This document shows positions 1 through 11,958 of a stretch of 64,000 nucleotides of DNA, piece after piece. The stretch covers positions 124,001 to 188,000 of the forward strand of contig MU266348.1 in assembly GCA_021014945.1 (NCBI GenBank), written 5' to 3'. The notes beneath the pieces were generated by a model that was given only the letters and a program-made list of their open reading frames with translations, did no database searches and was not told the origin of the DNA. Position 1 is the stretch's first letter. The number at the start of each line of letters is the position of its first letter. The position numbers were made by a program, and so were the translations under genes. This DNA is from Leucogyrophana mollusca (Eukaryota > Basidiomycota > Agaricomycetes > Boletales).

Positions 1-228
1 AGAGCGGCTTCCCCGATTTCCCTTCACCTTTTTCTCCGGTACATAATGCCCCTGAGCCCTGGGTTCGCAAGATCAATAGCTAGAATGATAATGAAAGGAC
101 GCACGGAAGTTCTCTGCAGTCTTTGGTACCAGGTCGTCGTATAGCTGGAATATGATGCGACCGGCTGGTTTCGCGCCGATTGTTATATCGAAATAGGTGA
201 TTGCGCGAGATGAAGATGGAGTGCTCAT
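1..228 (-). CDS. Cyclophilin-type peptidyl-prolyl cis-trans isomerase, 5' part (cut by window edge)
   Basis: This is the N-terminal part of a cyclophilin, which catalyses prolyl cis-trans isomerisation and acts as a folding helper. Exon 1 (228 back to 105) starts [18 protein letters not shown] and runs through [20 protein letters not shown], the classical first strands of the fold. A short intron (104 to 52) follows, and exon 2 (51 to 1) reads [17 protein letters not shown], the conserved segment after the first helix. The splice restores the Arg codon across the junction. The GKSGKPL segment is common in cyclophilin A and in Cyp40/Cpr6-type proteins, so the subtype cannot be fixed without the rest of the gene. 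The reading continues beyond base 1. There is no signal peptide, so the protein is probably cytosolic. Confidence 0.85.
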
Positions 229-1385
229 ATTTCTCTTCGGGATGGACGTGGTATGTACAGAGTGTTGAACAGACGCAAGACTGGAGAGGTTCTTTTGATT
301 CCAAGTTATTTATGTGATTAGTCATACTATATGTAGAACTGTTGTGGAAATTACTAGAAACTCTTCAACCGCACAACCGTCCAGGACTCGGAGAGATTTC
401 ACTGCGAGTCCAATTTTCCGCCTTCATATCTTCGGACCTTCAAACAGAGCAAAGTCTTGATCAAAGTGCACTCTGAGTAGTGATAGGTGAACTATTTGGG
501 TTGCTTTTGTCTCCCAACTCGTCCTATCCCCGTAACTGTGCCGGTGACACAGCTATCGAACATCTTTCTACCTGTCGGTGTAGATACTCGTATATCCGGG
601 GTTACCTGCGTTACACATTACAGACAGACTTTGCAAGGCAAGCAATGAAACAATTGTCTGGTGAACAGCCACCCACAGCCCTGGCAGCGGAAGCCGACGA
701 CAATCACTCGACTATCAGGCTGTATCAGCAAGAAATTGAACGACTCGACCTAAAGTTACTCCATCCTTAGTTAACTCCTATCATTGAACCCAACGCAACC
801 GCTGATGCGATGCAGGTGCGTTTAACGCTTGTCTGTCTCCGGTGATGTGTCTGACTCATGGCAATTGCAAGAATTTTTGTCAAACATGAGTAGTCTTGGG
901 CCTCGAGTCGCACACTCACGGCGGGGAATGGAGGAGGATTCAACCTTGGTGCGGGTTGTTCTTGCTTCGCCTTTCCCGAGTAACCTCCCACAGATCGCTA
1001 AGTCGCGTTACTGGACATCTGCATACACTCGGTAAATCCGGGGACAAAGTCGTTTCAGACTAATGCCCTACCTACCAGGCGTCTCGCAGGTTGGACCCAC
1101 AACCAGTTCCCTCCTTCTTTGTTTCGCAGTGCCACGGCAATGCCACCGAATCCACGATGACACTAGTTCCCAGGCAACTCTTCAGGCTTCGGGGAATGAT
1201 CCAATTTCGGAAGGCAGCGCTTACATTTTCAGAGTCTTCTCTGCCATGACCGTTCTGATTAATGTCGGGTCCCGATGTGCATAGCAGTGACAGAATCCAC
1301 GGTCTGAGCACACGTGAGGCAAGCACCACGTAGCCCTCTGGTTTATAAACGACTGACGACACCTTAACTTCAATCCTACCCCGTC
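229..1385. other. Intergenic stretch with no convincing gene
   Basis: About 1.1 kb lies between the cyclophilin (-) and the first DUF6533 gene (+), which are divergent, so promoters of both are expected here. A short frame starting at the ATG near 644 and ending at 770 (MKQLSGEQPPTAL...) is open but has no recognisable motif. The overlapping minus-strand frame at 1072-1362 is not supported by anything. I see no repeats or RNA genes. Confidence 0.4.
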
Positions 1386-3140
1386 ATGGCGTCTGTTATA
1401 TCCGCAGTGGAACTCATGGAAATCAACGACTACTTCTCTAGTGAGCTAGCATTTCTTGTTGTATAGCCATCGTCTCGATCTTCGGTTACAGTGGCAGTCG
1501 TCACGGTCCTCTCGTATGACTATGGTCAGTGACCTTGATCATTACAGCAATCCTATCTCGTTGACACCTTACAGTGCTCACATTTTCAAAAGAAGTAAGT
1601 GATCCTCGGCCTTCTTGCCCCCTGCAGCGTACATGGACCCCTCACTGACTCACTCTGAAGGTTGACCTAGTGTGGGTCAGCAGCCGTTTTCGTGTTTACA
1701 GATTGTGCGTTTCTGAAAAAGCACCAAGCGAAGGTCATTTTCCCTCATGTCGTTTCTATATGTCCTGGTTCGTGTCGTGCTCTTGTCTTGAGCTCAGTTC
1801 CATGATCTTGACACGCCAATAGGTTCGCTACTTCGGACTGGCTATCGCCATGTGCGTAGCCTATGACTATACTCATTTTACGTGACTTACAATTCAACTC
1901 AGTATCGCTGGATTATGTATGTAGTGTGCCAGTGCGCCCGTCGCCCCCGCTGACCGTCATTTACTGCCCAGGGGGGAATGTCATACACGGATCCGTGCCA
2001 GTCAGGTTTCGTCTCGGTTCAAGGTGACACGTTTTCTGATTAACTACGCCATAGATGTAGGTTTTACTCCCCACCAACTCAGCCCTTCTTACCTCCGAGG
2101 GGTTTTATCTAGGTGTGAGTTTCGTATCGTGTCCGTTTCGTTTTTTCCCAGTTGTGACACATCTCCCTTAGGCACTGCTCTACTCCAATTCACGGAGTGG
2201 GGCTCATATGTCTTCATATGGGCCGCAGAAGGTTAGTTCCCGCGTCTGTCAGACGCGCATCACCTGGACCGACTTAATGGGATCAGGAGTCATGATCATG
2301 AGGGTGTACGCAATGTACACTCGTTCAAGAGTGATCCTTAGTTTATTAATGTTGTTCTTCGTGGCCACTGTTGCCGCTTCAATCGTCCTTGCCGTCAACT
2401 ACTATAGCCCAAAGATTCTGATCGGTGAGGTTCGGAATACTTTGTACTTTGATTTTTACTCCATGCTCCCTCCCCTCAGTGACAGAAGTGGATCTCATAG
2501 GCACAGATTATTGCGTTCAATCGCCACCAGCTATAGGATCAATCCTTTACATCCACCTTACAATCCCCAGAGTTTGCCTGGACGTTCTCCTCTTGGCCCT
2601 TGCGATCGGTCGCCTGGTGAAAAATGCTCTCGAGATGCACAATATACTTGGAAAGTGGAGACTAAATGTTTATCTCCGGATGTTGGTTCGGGATAGTGTA
2701 ATATACTTCATCCTGTAAGTGTGCGCCAATTTAGCTCACGCTCGGGTTTCCAAGGTCTGATATGCCCTTACAGGAACCTCTTCTACATCGCATTCGCTAT
2801 GGCCGCGCCGTACCTTGTAGACCTTCCGGTAAGCCCGAATGATAACTTCTTACATACTGAACGACAAAGCAGCCTACTTACGCGTAATTACGGAGCCGTG
2901 CAGTTAGGTGTCCAGTACATCGGTATAGCCTTCTGCAACATTGCGCCGTTCATGCTCGCCCCCCACTTGATCGTCAGCTTTCGGCACTACCACGCTACTT
3001 CTGAGTCGATTCTGCTTGGCCATGGCGGGACGGTGCATTTAAGCACAGTGGATGGTCGGTGTGAGATGCACTTCACGAGGCCAGGTTCGCCCGCGTTGAT
3101 CGACGGCGTACGGGAAGATGGCGGCAATGAGGTGGTTTAG
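1386..3140 (+). CDS. DUF6533 domain membrane protein (copy A)
   Basis: Basidiomycete-specific multi-pass membrane protein of the DUF6533 family, whose function is unknown. The start is MASVISAVELMEINDYFS. After spliced short introns the diagnostic DUF6533 N-terminal signature appears: VAVVTVLSYDY (exon ending near 1522), then LTFSKE, VDLVW and the RYFGLAIAM helix near 1830. Later exons carry the transmembrane pattern MIMRVYAMYTRSRVILSLLM (near 2290-2350) and a C-terminal segment MLAPHLIVSFRHYHA, matching the end of the two neighbouring paralogues. The stop is at 3138-3140. Seven or so short exons are typical for the family. It faces copies B and C tail to tail and is more diverged from them than they are from each other. 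Internal exon borders in 1940-2260 are uncertain. Confidence 0.75.
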
Positions 3141-3396
3141 TAGCACTGATGGAAACGTTGATGAACGTTGATCTAGGTGAGGACACTACCATTCTGTTCT
3201 CGTAATCGAAGTAATCATCTTCAGACAGATCCGAGCCCATACACCCGTACCGGTCTCAGCACGCGAAGGCTGAGGAAAGCGCGTGCTGTAGCTATACCCA
3301 TACGCGTTGAAGGACGTGATCACGAATGAATACGATCGTAAGATAGCGATGTTTTCTGTTGAGCAGACGCAATACATTGGACTTCGTTGCTGAGGT

Positions 3397-5188
3397 TTAG
3401 ATGTGGCCTTCTCTTCCCACACCCTCGACATCTCTAGCCCGACTGTAGGACTCCCCTTCCTCGTCTGGTATTGCATGGGGGCTCGGACGAATGAAGTGCA
3501 TCTCGTGGTGCTCGTGTGCGACAGTCGATAAGCTCTCGCGGGGGGGAATCCCACTGTGGACGGCACCCGAGTAGCCTTCGGCGTGGAAATGCCGAAGGCT
3601 GAGGATTAGTCGAGGAGCAAGCATGTAAGGGACGGTGCCGCTGATGGACATTCCGAGGTATTCAGACCAGCTCTAAACGACCCAAACCTCCATCAAAGAG
3701 CAACTCCACAAAGTGTTGAAGCTCACCGGATAAGCTCTCAGAGGAATAATCAGGTCGGCCAATGTATATGCCAGATGCCTTTAAGATATTAACAACTCCC
3801 AGGGGCAGACTTGCGGCAAATCCACTCACAATGCGAAGTAGAGGACACTTCCCTGGGCCAGCTCCCTCAGATAGACATTTGGCTTCCACCTGCCTAGTGC
3901 TCGGTGCATATTAATCGCGCTCCTTATCAGGGGCGCGATTACAAGAATGAGGAGGAGCACATCAAACCACACTCTGGGAATGAGGAGATATTCGTAGTAG
4001 AAGTCGTAGAGCGCAACCTTTTCTGCGCAATAGCTTGCGCCGAGGACAGTGTATTGCGTAACTATAGAGAGAGATTATGCATGGATCGAGGGCCATATCA
4101 GTGTGTACTTACCAAACCCCCCACCGAGTGGGTGAGAGTAAAATAAAACAATCGTGATAGAACTGACCACATTAAGGAGAAAGAATGCCGATAGCACCCC
4201 GAATATCATCTTGGACCGATTGTAGATCGCACAGATACGCATGCTCATGACCACTGGCAATGAAGTCCGGGGCTTTAGGGAGGTGGGCTGATGTCCGTTG
4301 GCAAACTGACCTTGGGAGGCCCAAAGGACTATACAGTAAACCACTCTGGCGAATAGAAGTGCGCTTGTACCTAGACAAGACATGATGACGAGGCGGCGAT
4401 GACTGCGGGTGCAACTTACATCTACATCAAGATTCAGCCAATCGGAGCTAATGTCACAATTTAGGGAGAATGAAACATACGACTGAGGCACTGGCGTTAG
4501 CTCGCTACGATGGTTCCAGAAAGAAAACGGAGACTCACTGTAGATTTATTGATGATGTTCCCCCCTGCAGCAAGGTCAGCACGTTGTTACAGCTCCTTGA
4601 ACACGGACGTACAGAGGGCATTGACGCTGAAGACGAATTGCCAGTCAGCTGAGCCGCACGAAGTTTTCATGCCAGCAAGACACAGACATACATCCCAACT
4701 GTGAGGCCAGGGTAGCGAATCTGCTTATTGTTCAGACAAAGCAGAGACACGTAGCATCCCTGCGACGATCGCCACGAACCAAGAAATAGAGAGATGACGT
4801 GAGGGATAGGGGTCTCTTCTTGATTTCTCGAACTGATCAGGACTCCAGCGAATCAGAGGGTCAGGAATCACTGACCCACACGAATTCCACCTGGAGTTCA
4901 AGACAGTCAGACGGCGCGGCCTGGAGTGGATGAGTCAAACAATACTCCTCTCACTTCTGTAGGGAAGGCTAGGACTGGATGGGCGGATCGCGAGTTAAAA
5001 CAGCAGAGACATCGGAGAAAAAATGTTACTGACCGTAATCGTAGCAGAGAACTGTGATGATCACTACTACAAAAAGGATTGACATGAGCGACATCTGACT
5101 CGTCACAAAAGAATTGCGCGAACTCACTGGTGAAGCAGTTATCAAAGTAAATCGATTCGAGCACTGTTCCATCATCAACGGATGCCAT
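3397..5188 (-). CDS. DUF6533 domain membrane protein (copy B)
   Basis: Paralogue of the neighbouring genes, read on the minus strand from ATG at 5188 (MASVDDGTVLESIYFDNC). The DUF6533 signature VVVIITVLCYDY is encoded near 5070-5030 and is followed by a GT donor. The middle exon (about 4400-4085) holds LGTSALLFARVVYCIVLWAS and MSMRICAIYNRSKMIFGVLSAFF, two membrane segments around a short basic loop. The last exon (3651-3397) gives MLAPRLILSLRHFHAEGYSG and a hydrophilic tail with a stop at 3397. Nearly the whole unit, flanks included, is repeated downstream as copy C. No function is known for the family; several members have the look of seven-helix proteins. Confidence 0.75.
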
Positions 5189-5334
5189 GGGCTGGCTGCG
5201 GGAGAGGGAGTGTGGATGGACGAGTGACAACCCGTATGTTGATTGAGTGGATGTGTTTATGAGGCTTGTCAAAGGCTGTCAATCACGGAAAGACCAGTAC
5301 CCACCATTAAGGACCATGCAGGGCGTAGCCATTG

Positions 5335-5518
5335 TTGGAAAACGTGTTGAAGTGGGTTCGAGTGCCTCAAACACCCATCATGCACCATATGACGTGGCGC
5401 ACACTGGTCCCATGTCAGCCCACTATATAATATATGCTGGGTGACATCCAAAGCTAAGCACCGCCGACGAGGAGGTCAGGGTTGAGATGTACCAATCTGA
5501 GTTGTCATTTTCCAAATT
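5335..5518. repeat. Direct repeat unit 1, with pol III B-box-like core
   Basis: Aligns well with 8199-8396 over about 185 bp (for example ttggaaaacg, gggttcgagt, actggtccca, gggtgacatcca, gaggaggtca and ttgtcattttccaaa in the same order). It sits between copy B and the 3' flank of copy C. Confidence 0.8.
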
Positions 5519-5679
5519 GGACAAAGATACTGCATCAGAAAAGATCCGGGCCCATATACCCATGCTCGACTCGGCACTGAAGCTTGAAGCTTGAAGGCTG
5601 AGGAGGAAAGTGCGTGCTGCAGCTGTACCCTGACGCGTTGAAGGACGCGATAGATGAATACAATCGGTAGATAGCAATG

Positions 5680-5811
5680 TTTTCTGTTTACCGGATATCT
5701 CTATAATATAAGATGGAACTTTGCTTCCGGGACCGTGTCCTCCGCACAGCGGCGCCGACATCGCCGTGCTGTGCACGTAATTGCTCTGTGGGTTTTCTGT
5801 TTACCGGATAT
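5680..5811. repeat. 19-bp direct repeats enclosing about 94 bp
   Basis: The sequence TTTTCTGTTTACCGGATAT occurs at 5680-5698 and again at 5793-5811. The matching place downstream of copy B (about 3353-3385) has a single TTTTCTGTT followed directly by the sequence that follows the second repeat here. The stretch is therefore extra in the copy C flank. Confidence 0.8.
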
Positions 5812-5843
5812 AATACATTAAATTTCATGCACCCTCGACACCT

Positions 5844-7598
5844 TTAGCCTGACTGTAGGATTACTCCATCCTCATCTGGTATTGCACAGGAGCTCGGACG
5901 AACGAAGTGCATCTTGTGGTGCTCGTGTGTGATAGTCAGTGAGCCCTCGCGAGGAGGAATCCCACTGTGGACGGCACCCGAGTAGCCTTGGGCGTGGAAG
6001 TGCCGAAGGCTGAGGATCAGTCTAGGAGCAAGCATAAAAGGGACGGTCCCGCTGACGGCTATTCCGAGGTAGTCAGACCAGCTCTAAACGACCCATACCT
6101 CCATCAGTGAGCAACCGCACCAAAGGATTGAGGCTTACCGGATAACCTTTCAGAGATATAATGAGGCTGACTAATGCACATGCCAGATTCCTTTCAAAAT
6201 ATTAACAACCCACAAGGAAGACTTGCGACAAAACCACTCACAATGCGAAGTAGAGGACACTTTCCCGGACCAGCTCCTTCAGGTAGACATTTGGCTTCCA
6301 CTTGCCTAGTGCTCGGTGCATATTAACCGCGCTCCTTATCAGGGGCGCGATTGCGAGAATGAGGAGAAGTACGTCAAACCATACTCTGGGTATGAGAAGA
6401 TATTCGTAGTAGTTGTAGAGCGGAGCGTTTTCTGTGCAATAGCTTGCGCCGAGGACAGTGTATTGCGTAACTGCAGGGAAAAATCAAGCATAGATCGAGG
6501 GCCATATCAATATGCACTCACCAAACCCCCCACCGAGTGGGTGAGAGTAAAACAAAATAATCATGATAGAGCTGGCCACATTTATGAGGAAGAATGCCGA
6601 TAACACCCCGAATATCATCTTGGACCGATTGTGGATCGCACAGATACGCAAGCTCATGACCACTGGCAATGAATTCTGGTCCTTTAGGGAGGAGCGATGA
6701 TGTCCATTCGAAAACTGACCTTGGGAGGCCCAGAGGACTATACAGTAAACCACCCTGATGAACTGAAGTGCGCTTGTACCTAAATAATGCATGATGACGA
6801 GGCAGCGATGGCTGCAGGTGCAACTTACATCTGCATCAAGATTCAGTCTATCAGAGTTAATATCACAATTTAGTGAGAATGAAACCTACGACTGTGACAT
6901 TGGCATTATCCCACTAAAATAGTACCAGAGAGAAAACGGAGACTCACTGAAGTGGATTTATTGATGATATTCCCCCCTGCAGCAAGGTCAGTACGTTATT
7001 CCAGCTCCTTGAAAACGGACATACAGAGGGCGTTAACGCTGAAGATAAAGTGCCAATTAGATGAGCCGCACGAAGTTTACAGGTTAGCAAGACACGGACA
7101 TACATCCCAACTGTGAGGCCAGGGTAGCGAATCTGTATATTGTTCAGACAAAACAGAGACATGGAGCATCCCTGCGACAATCGCCACGAACCAAGAAATA
7201 GAGAGATGACATGAGGGATAGGGGTCTCTTCTTGATTTCTCGAACTGATCAGGACTCCAGCGAATCAGAGGGTCAGGAATCACTGACCCACACGAATTCT
7301 ACCTAGCTCAAGGCAGTCAGACGGCACGACTTGGAATGAATGAGTCAAGCAATATTCCTCTCACTTCTGTTGGAAAGGCTAGGACTTGACGGGTGAATCA
7401 TCAATTAAAATGGCAGAAAAATCAGAGACAAAATGATACTGACGGTAATCGTAGGAGAGAATTGTGACGATCACTACTACAAAAAGGATTGATATGAGCG
7501 ACGCCCGACTCGCCACAGAAGAACTGCATGAACTCACTACTAAAGCAGTTATTATAGTAAATCGATTCGAGCTCTGCTCCATCATCAACGGATGCCAT
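5844..7598 (-). CDS. DUF6533 domain membrane protein (copy C, tandem duplicate of B)
   Basis: Close duplicate of copy B on the same strand, starting at 7598 in the same sequence context (gatgccatgggctg on the + strand). The signature exon gives VVVIVTILSYDY (near 7480-7440). The central exon (about 6792-6484) gives LGTSALQFIRVVYCIVLWAS and MSLRICAIHNRSKMIFGVLSAFF, nearly identical to B. The C-terminal exon ends EDGVILQSG at 5844, slightly shorter than B. Frames and splice sites look preserved, so the copy may still work. Its 3' flank carries an extra repeat absent from B, and its 5' flank carries about 430 bp not seen upstream of B. Confidence 0.72.
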
Positions 7599-8615
7599 GG
7601 GCTGCCTGCGGGAGGTTGAGCGTGGATGGATGAGCGATGACCTGCATGTTGATTAATATCGAGTCGATACGTTTAAGAGGCCTGTCAAAGCTGTCAATCA
7701 CGGAATGACCAATGTCCGCTGTTACAGCAGTTTGCAAAACGATCGACGTTTGGCCATTTCCCGGCCCCACCTTCCCAAAAGGTAAGTGCGCCAGCTCTGA
7801 GGTACGCCACCAAGCTTGTCAACTTCCACCACGTTGACCAGGCTATACTGTTGATGGTGAGAGACTACTTGGATCGCGCATGAACATCTGGATAACAGTC
7901 CTAGCGACCATAGTCGTCTTTCTGCAGTTGCATCAGATATGAAGAATACTCAACACAACAAATATAGAAAGCCCTATGAGGTCGAGAATCTCAACCCGAT
8001 CATAGGTATAGGTCTACACGAAAACTGAACCATGCTTTAACACCCATATACACGCAAAAAAAAATGTGTACATTGTCGTGACGCACGAAGGGACAAACTC
8101 ATGTCGATCGGCTGAAGTTCAAGTACTACTAGTAGTTGTTCTGGCCCACTCACTTTCCAGGGTGGAACCGTTGTTTGGGATTTGGAAAATGGCCAAAGTT
8201 GGAAAACGTTGCTGAAGTGGGTTCGAGTCCCTCAAATACCCATCTTGCAACCATATGACATGTGATGTGGTGTATACTGGTCCCAAAGCATGTCAGCGCA
8301 CTATACAGTGTGTGTTGGGTGACATCCAAAGATAAGCACCACTGACGAGGAGGTCAAGGTTGAGACATACCGATCTGAGTTGTCATTTTCCAAACTCGGA
8401 ATTTCCGCATCTCGGCTTTTGCTAGATCTTGCACTCCGCGCCCCAGTCAGTGCTCGCTTTGAGTTATGGATTTCTCTGGGTTTACTCTCTTGGTACAATT
8501 CAGCAGCAGGTAGGTGTAGGTGTGGGCGTAGTCAGACACTCCCGTTTCAATCCGACTGTGGCCCTCAGACCGGTTCTACATGATCACCAGACTCTATCTT
8601 CCGTTCCGCACTTTG
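7599..8615. other. Intergenic: upstream flank of copy C, repeat unit 2
   Basis: 7599-7730 is homologous to the upstream flank of copy B (5189-5300). About 7740-8190 has no counterpart upstream of copy B and no open frame of note. Repeat unit 2 follows, then about 220 bp up to the amidase stop. I see no gene here. Confidence 0.5.
8199..8396. repeat. Direct repeat unit 2, with pol III B-box-like core
   Basis: Second copy of the repeat at 5335-5518, upstream of copy C. Here the core reads GGGTTCGAGTCCC (about 8220-8232), a full match to the RNA polymerase III B-box consensus GGTTCGANTCC. TGGCCAAAGTTGG about 30 bp before it resembles an A box. No complete tRNA can be folded around it. Confidence 0.75.
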
Positions 8616-10727
8616 TTATAAAGAAATAACGTCCTTTAACTGTGTCTTCGGAATCGCCGCGGGGTATGCACTCCGTAACAACCTTGCCTTAGTAGCTTGC
8701 TCGAACGCGTACGCATAGCCTATCAGCTTCTCTTCGCTGTACGCAGTGCCGAGGAACGCAATACCGAATGGCATTCCGGGCGCCTGTTGATGTGTGGGCG
8801 CTGGGGGGCATGGGACAGGGTCAAGGGTGTCAGGATGGAAACCGAGTGGTACTATATGAAAATCATCGAGGGTTTAATACAAAAGGAGCGCGAAGTGGTA
8901 AACAAAAAGTACGCGCCACTGATAGCAGGATAGCCAGCAATGGCTGCCGGCTTTGATGCGAGACCTGAAACGCGGATGCAATGGATTCAGAGTATCATGG
9001 AGTCATGGTGGGAGCACGCACCATCCACCGGTAAAATCATGGCGTCTAATCCGAATTTCTTGAGCGTGGCATCAATGCCCCTCGTACGACCCAAGTCCAA
9101 GTCTTCAGCAAGTGCTGCGAAATATGTATCATCCGCAGTGGTCTTATCAGACGTAATAAACCTAGGAGTTCACGGAAGGGAATGATTAACGGTGGACATT
9201 AGAAGGAGCGTACATATCACGCACTGGGACTGATCGTCGTGGTATGGGGGTATGAGCTCGAGGTCTGCGTGTTCTAAGTTGAACGCAATCAAGTCCGTCA
9301 GGTTCTTGACGCCGGTAGGAACTTCGACGAGCCCATTGATGTATTTGTTGAGGTCAGTCTGTGGGGTAGTTTTTGAACCAGCTGACCGGGGACACAATTT
9401 AAAGTGCAGCTGCAAGAACCGACCTTCAAATCCGTACTCAAAACGAGCCTCTCGCTCTTAGATGCTTTCAGTTCTTCCGCATTTGGGAAATCTGAAGGGT
9501 CAACTATCTCCGCACCGAGTGTGCGGAAGACGTCAAGTGAGGCATTGAAAGCGGACTGGATGGCCTGGCTGTAACCGGGGGGTATATTGTCACGGACGAG
9601 AAAGAGACGTGGTACCCCAATCCGCGCGCCCTTCAGTGCGTCTAGCTTAAGCGCACCTACGTAATTGGGAACAATCTTGGGCTGGGACAACGATGCATCG
9701 TCCAGTGGATCGGGGCCGACAATGGCGGCTAAAATGATCGCCGCATCGGTAACTGAACGGCACATGGGGCCGACAGAGTCTTGAGTAGAGGATATCGGAA
9801 TGACTGTAGATTCAACTTCAAGTCAACAAAGGTGATCATACGCAGGATTTCATTCGGAACGAACCTCCAGCTCGCGACGTGAGCCCTACTGTGGGCTTTA
9901 TCCCGACAATGTTATTCCGGCTACTCGGGGAAATAATCGAACCGTCCGTCTCCGTGCCGAGAGAGCCCGCCGAAAGACCTATGGCCATCGAGGTGCCACT
10001 GCCAGAACTTGATCCTGAGGGATCAGTCTGAGGGTAGTATGGGCATGTAGCCTGGCCGCCACGCCCTGAAAAGCCGCTCGGAACTTGACCGCGGAAGTTC
10101 GCCCACTCGGAGAGATTCGCTTTCCCCGTGAAAATGGCACCTGCTGCACGCAGTTTTGCAGCCACGAACGCATCACGGGGGACCACAGACCCAAGCAGGG
10201 CATGAGAGCCTAGGTGAGATCAAGATAATAAGATCACGCCTCTCATCGAAGGCGCGCGAGGAGATGTACCGGCAGTGGTGTTCATCCCTATCAGAGCTTG
10301 AGATGCGTCAATTCGATAAAGTAAGTTCACTTACCTTCTTCGTACAAGGTCGCAATGTTATCTTTTAAGAGTAATGGGATACCATGCAGAGGACCACGGC
10401 TCCCTTTCTCCCGCCGTTCCTTGTCTAGTTCTGCAGCCTGAGTCAAAGCTTTCGGGTTGGTCTCGATGACTGCACGTAATGCAGGACCTTTGAGGTTCAC
10501 TTCATCGATTCTCGCGAGATAAGCCTGGCGAGACAAGATGATCCTATCACTCCAGGACATAAAAAAACGAAGCGATTTACCTTTACTAAGTCAACACTGG
10601 TGAAGAGGCCCTTTTCGAGGCCTGTTTGCAGTTCTGCAATAGAGGCTTCGTAGAGATCGGGGAAGCCATCTAACTCTTCAGACGTAACGACGCGCACGTT
10701 CTCAGCATTGGGCATATCTCCCGGCAT
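8616..10727 (-). CDS. Amidase signature family hydrolase (copy 1)
   Basis: Hydrolyses carboxylic amides through a Ser-cisSer-Lys triad. Reading the minus strand, exons give [13 protein letters not shown] and [19 protein letters not shown], then [20 protein letters not shown], which carries the catalytic Lys. The signature exon holds [20 protein letters not shown] and [10 protein letters not shown], with the catalytic Ser in the GTETDGSI region. Then come [20 protein letters not shown] and, after an intron near 9030-8975, [12 protein letters not shown] and [20 protein letters not shown]. The end is [10 protein letters not shown], stop at 8616. It is about 70 percent similar by eye to copy 2 at 17341-19397. 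The start is uncertain: the first in-frame ATG is at 10727, but a signal-peptide-like stretch (MVPTTILTVKCFALAIITFV) begins at 10812 in a frame one base off. It faces away from the monooxygenase gene. Confidence 0.85.
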
Positions 10728-11958
10728 GATGAGATACGGTAAGAAGGCAGGAGACAAAGGTTATGATAGCGAGGGCAAAGCATTTGACTGTGAGAATGGT
10801 TGTAGGAACCATGGTCGGATAAGATATCCCACAACACCGACTGCTCACGATAGCATTAGTACATTGTGAGAAGATTAATTTCAGATACGAGGCCACCCAT
10901 CTGACCAACTCGAGCGAAGACCTGGCACACAACGCTGTGTAATCACGTGGGAACCCTGATACGACCAATACTGGGGGTGACATATCTAACGGAACCGACT
11001 CTGCGTTGGATAGGAGATGAGTGCACTGGAAACCTGGTAAGGTCGGGCTTCCGTACTTGAACTTGAATAACGGGTCGCGCAAAGATTCTCTTCGGGTTGA
11101 GCCATTGACTGGTAGGGCGCATTTAAAAAAGCCTTTCCCATTAAACGATCGCCCTCGCAATAGACACGACAGCCCATAGAAGTACTAGCAACCTGAACGT
11201 TTGCCACAAACTGGAGCGAGACTGGGCCTGGACAAATCAAGTTAGCAACCACCCAGCAGGACCTTACTCTTCGCCTTCTGACGCGAGAAAGAATATCCAT
11301 GCTGCTACGTTGTCGCTGCTCCAGCACTACTTCAACTCTAACGGCTGCGTAAGTAGGACCCTCAATGAGGACATCGTGGTGGTGAGACCGGTTCCTGTGA
11401 GCTGAATATCGCTTGGAAGAAAATTCCCACAGTCGCCTATATCATCGTCTACGAACTTGAATCGAATCCAACAGTACCTTGAGGCGGGAGCCAACGAGCA
11501 GTTGCTTTAAGTTTCTCTGCGTCCTACTTCGCGGGTGGACAGCATCGTTGAGCCTTCTTGCACGACTTCTCGCCCTACCCTGGAATCTAACCTGGAATCG
11601 CGATCTTGACCTTGAACCAGGAAACGTATTGCGTCGACGATTCAGTCTTCCATCATGGGGTGACGGTGGATAACACGCTCTTGCTAAATGCGCACTCGAG
11701 AGGAGCTAGGGCAAATTGTGATTCCTTTTTAAATTCCAGTATTTAAACCGCGACTGAGCTCAGTGTGCGCCTTCGTATGCTATTCGTCTGGGAAGTGATA
11801 GCGACAACAAGGTGTGTTTCGAATTGCTTCTGTTCTAGCAGCCTGCAGAAGCCAGTATTGGCTGATTGCGACTCGTCCCTTTCTGGACGATCGTACACCA
11901 CTGCCTTGTGCCATAAAGCACTGTCTCGCCTGAAGCGACTCCATCTAATCTCCCCACC
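10728..11958. other. Divergent intergenic region between amidase 1 and the monooxygenase
   Basis: A 1.2 kb spacer with no convincing gene. Minus-strand frames at 10986-11327 and 10702-11160 are open but have no recognisable domain and do not splice into the amidase. The region must contain the promoters of both divergent genes. A signal-peptide-like segment lies at 10812-10740 (see the amidase 1 entry). Confidence 0.45.

Noticed and set aside
8150..8260. Possible tRNA gene around the GGTTCGAGTCC box
   Set aside because: Only the T-arm part fits. No pairing acceptor stem or anticodon arm is found upstream, and the core occurs again at about 5358 with a changed base. Kept only as a repeat with a B-box-like core.
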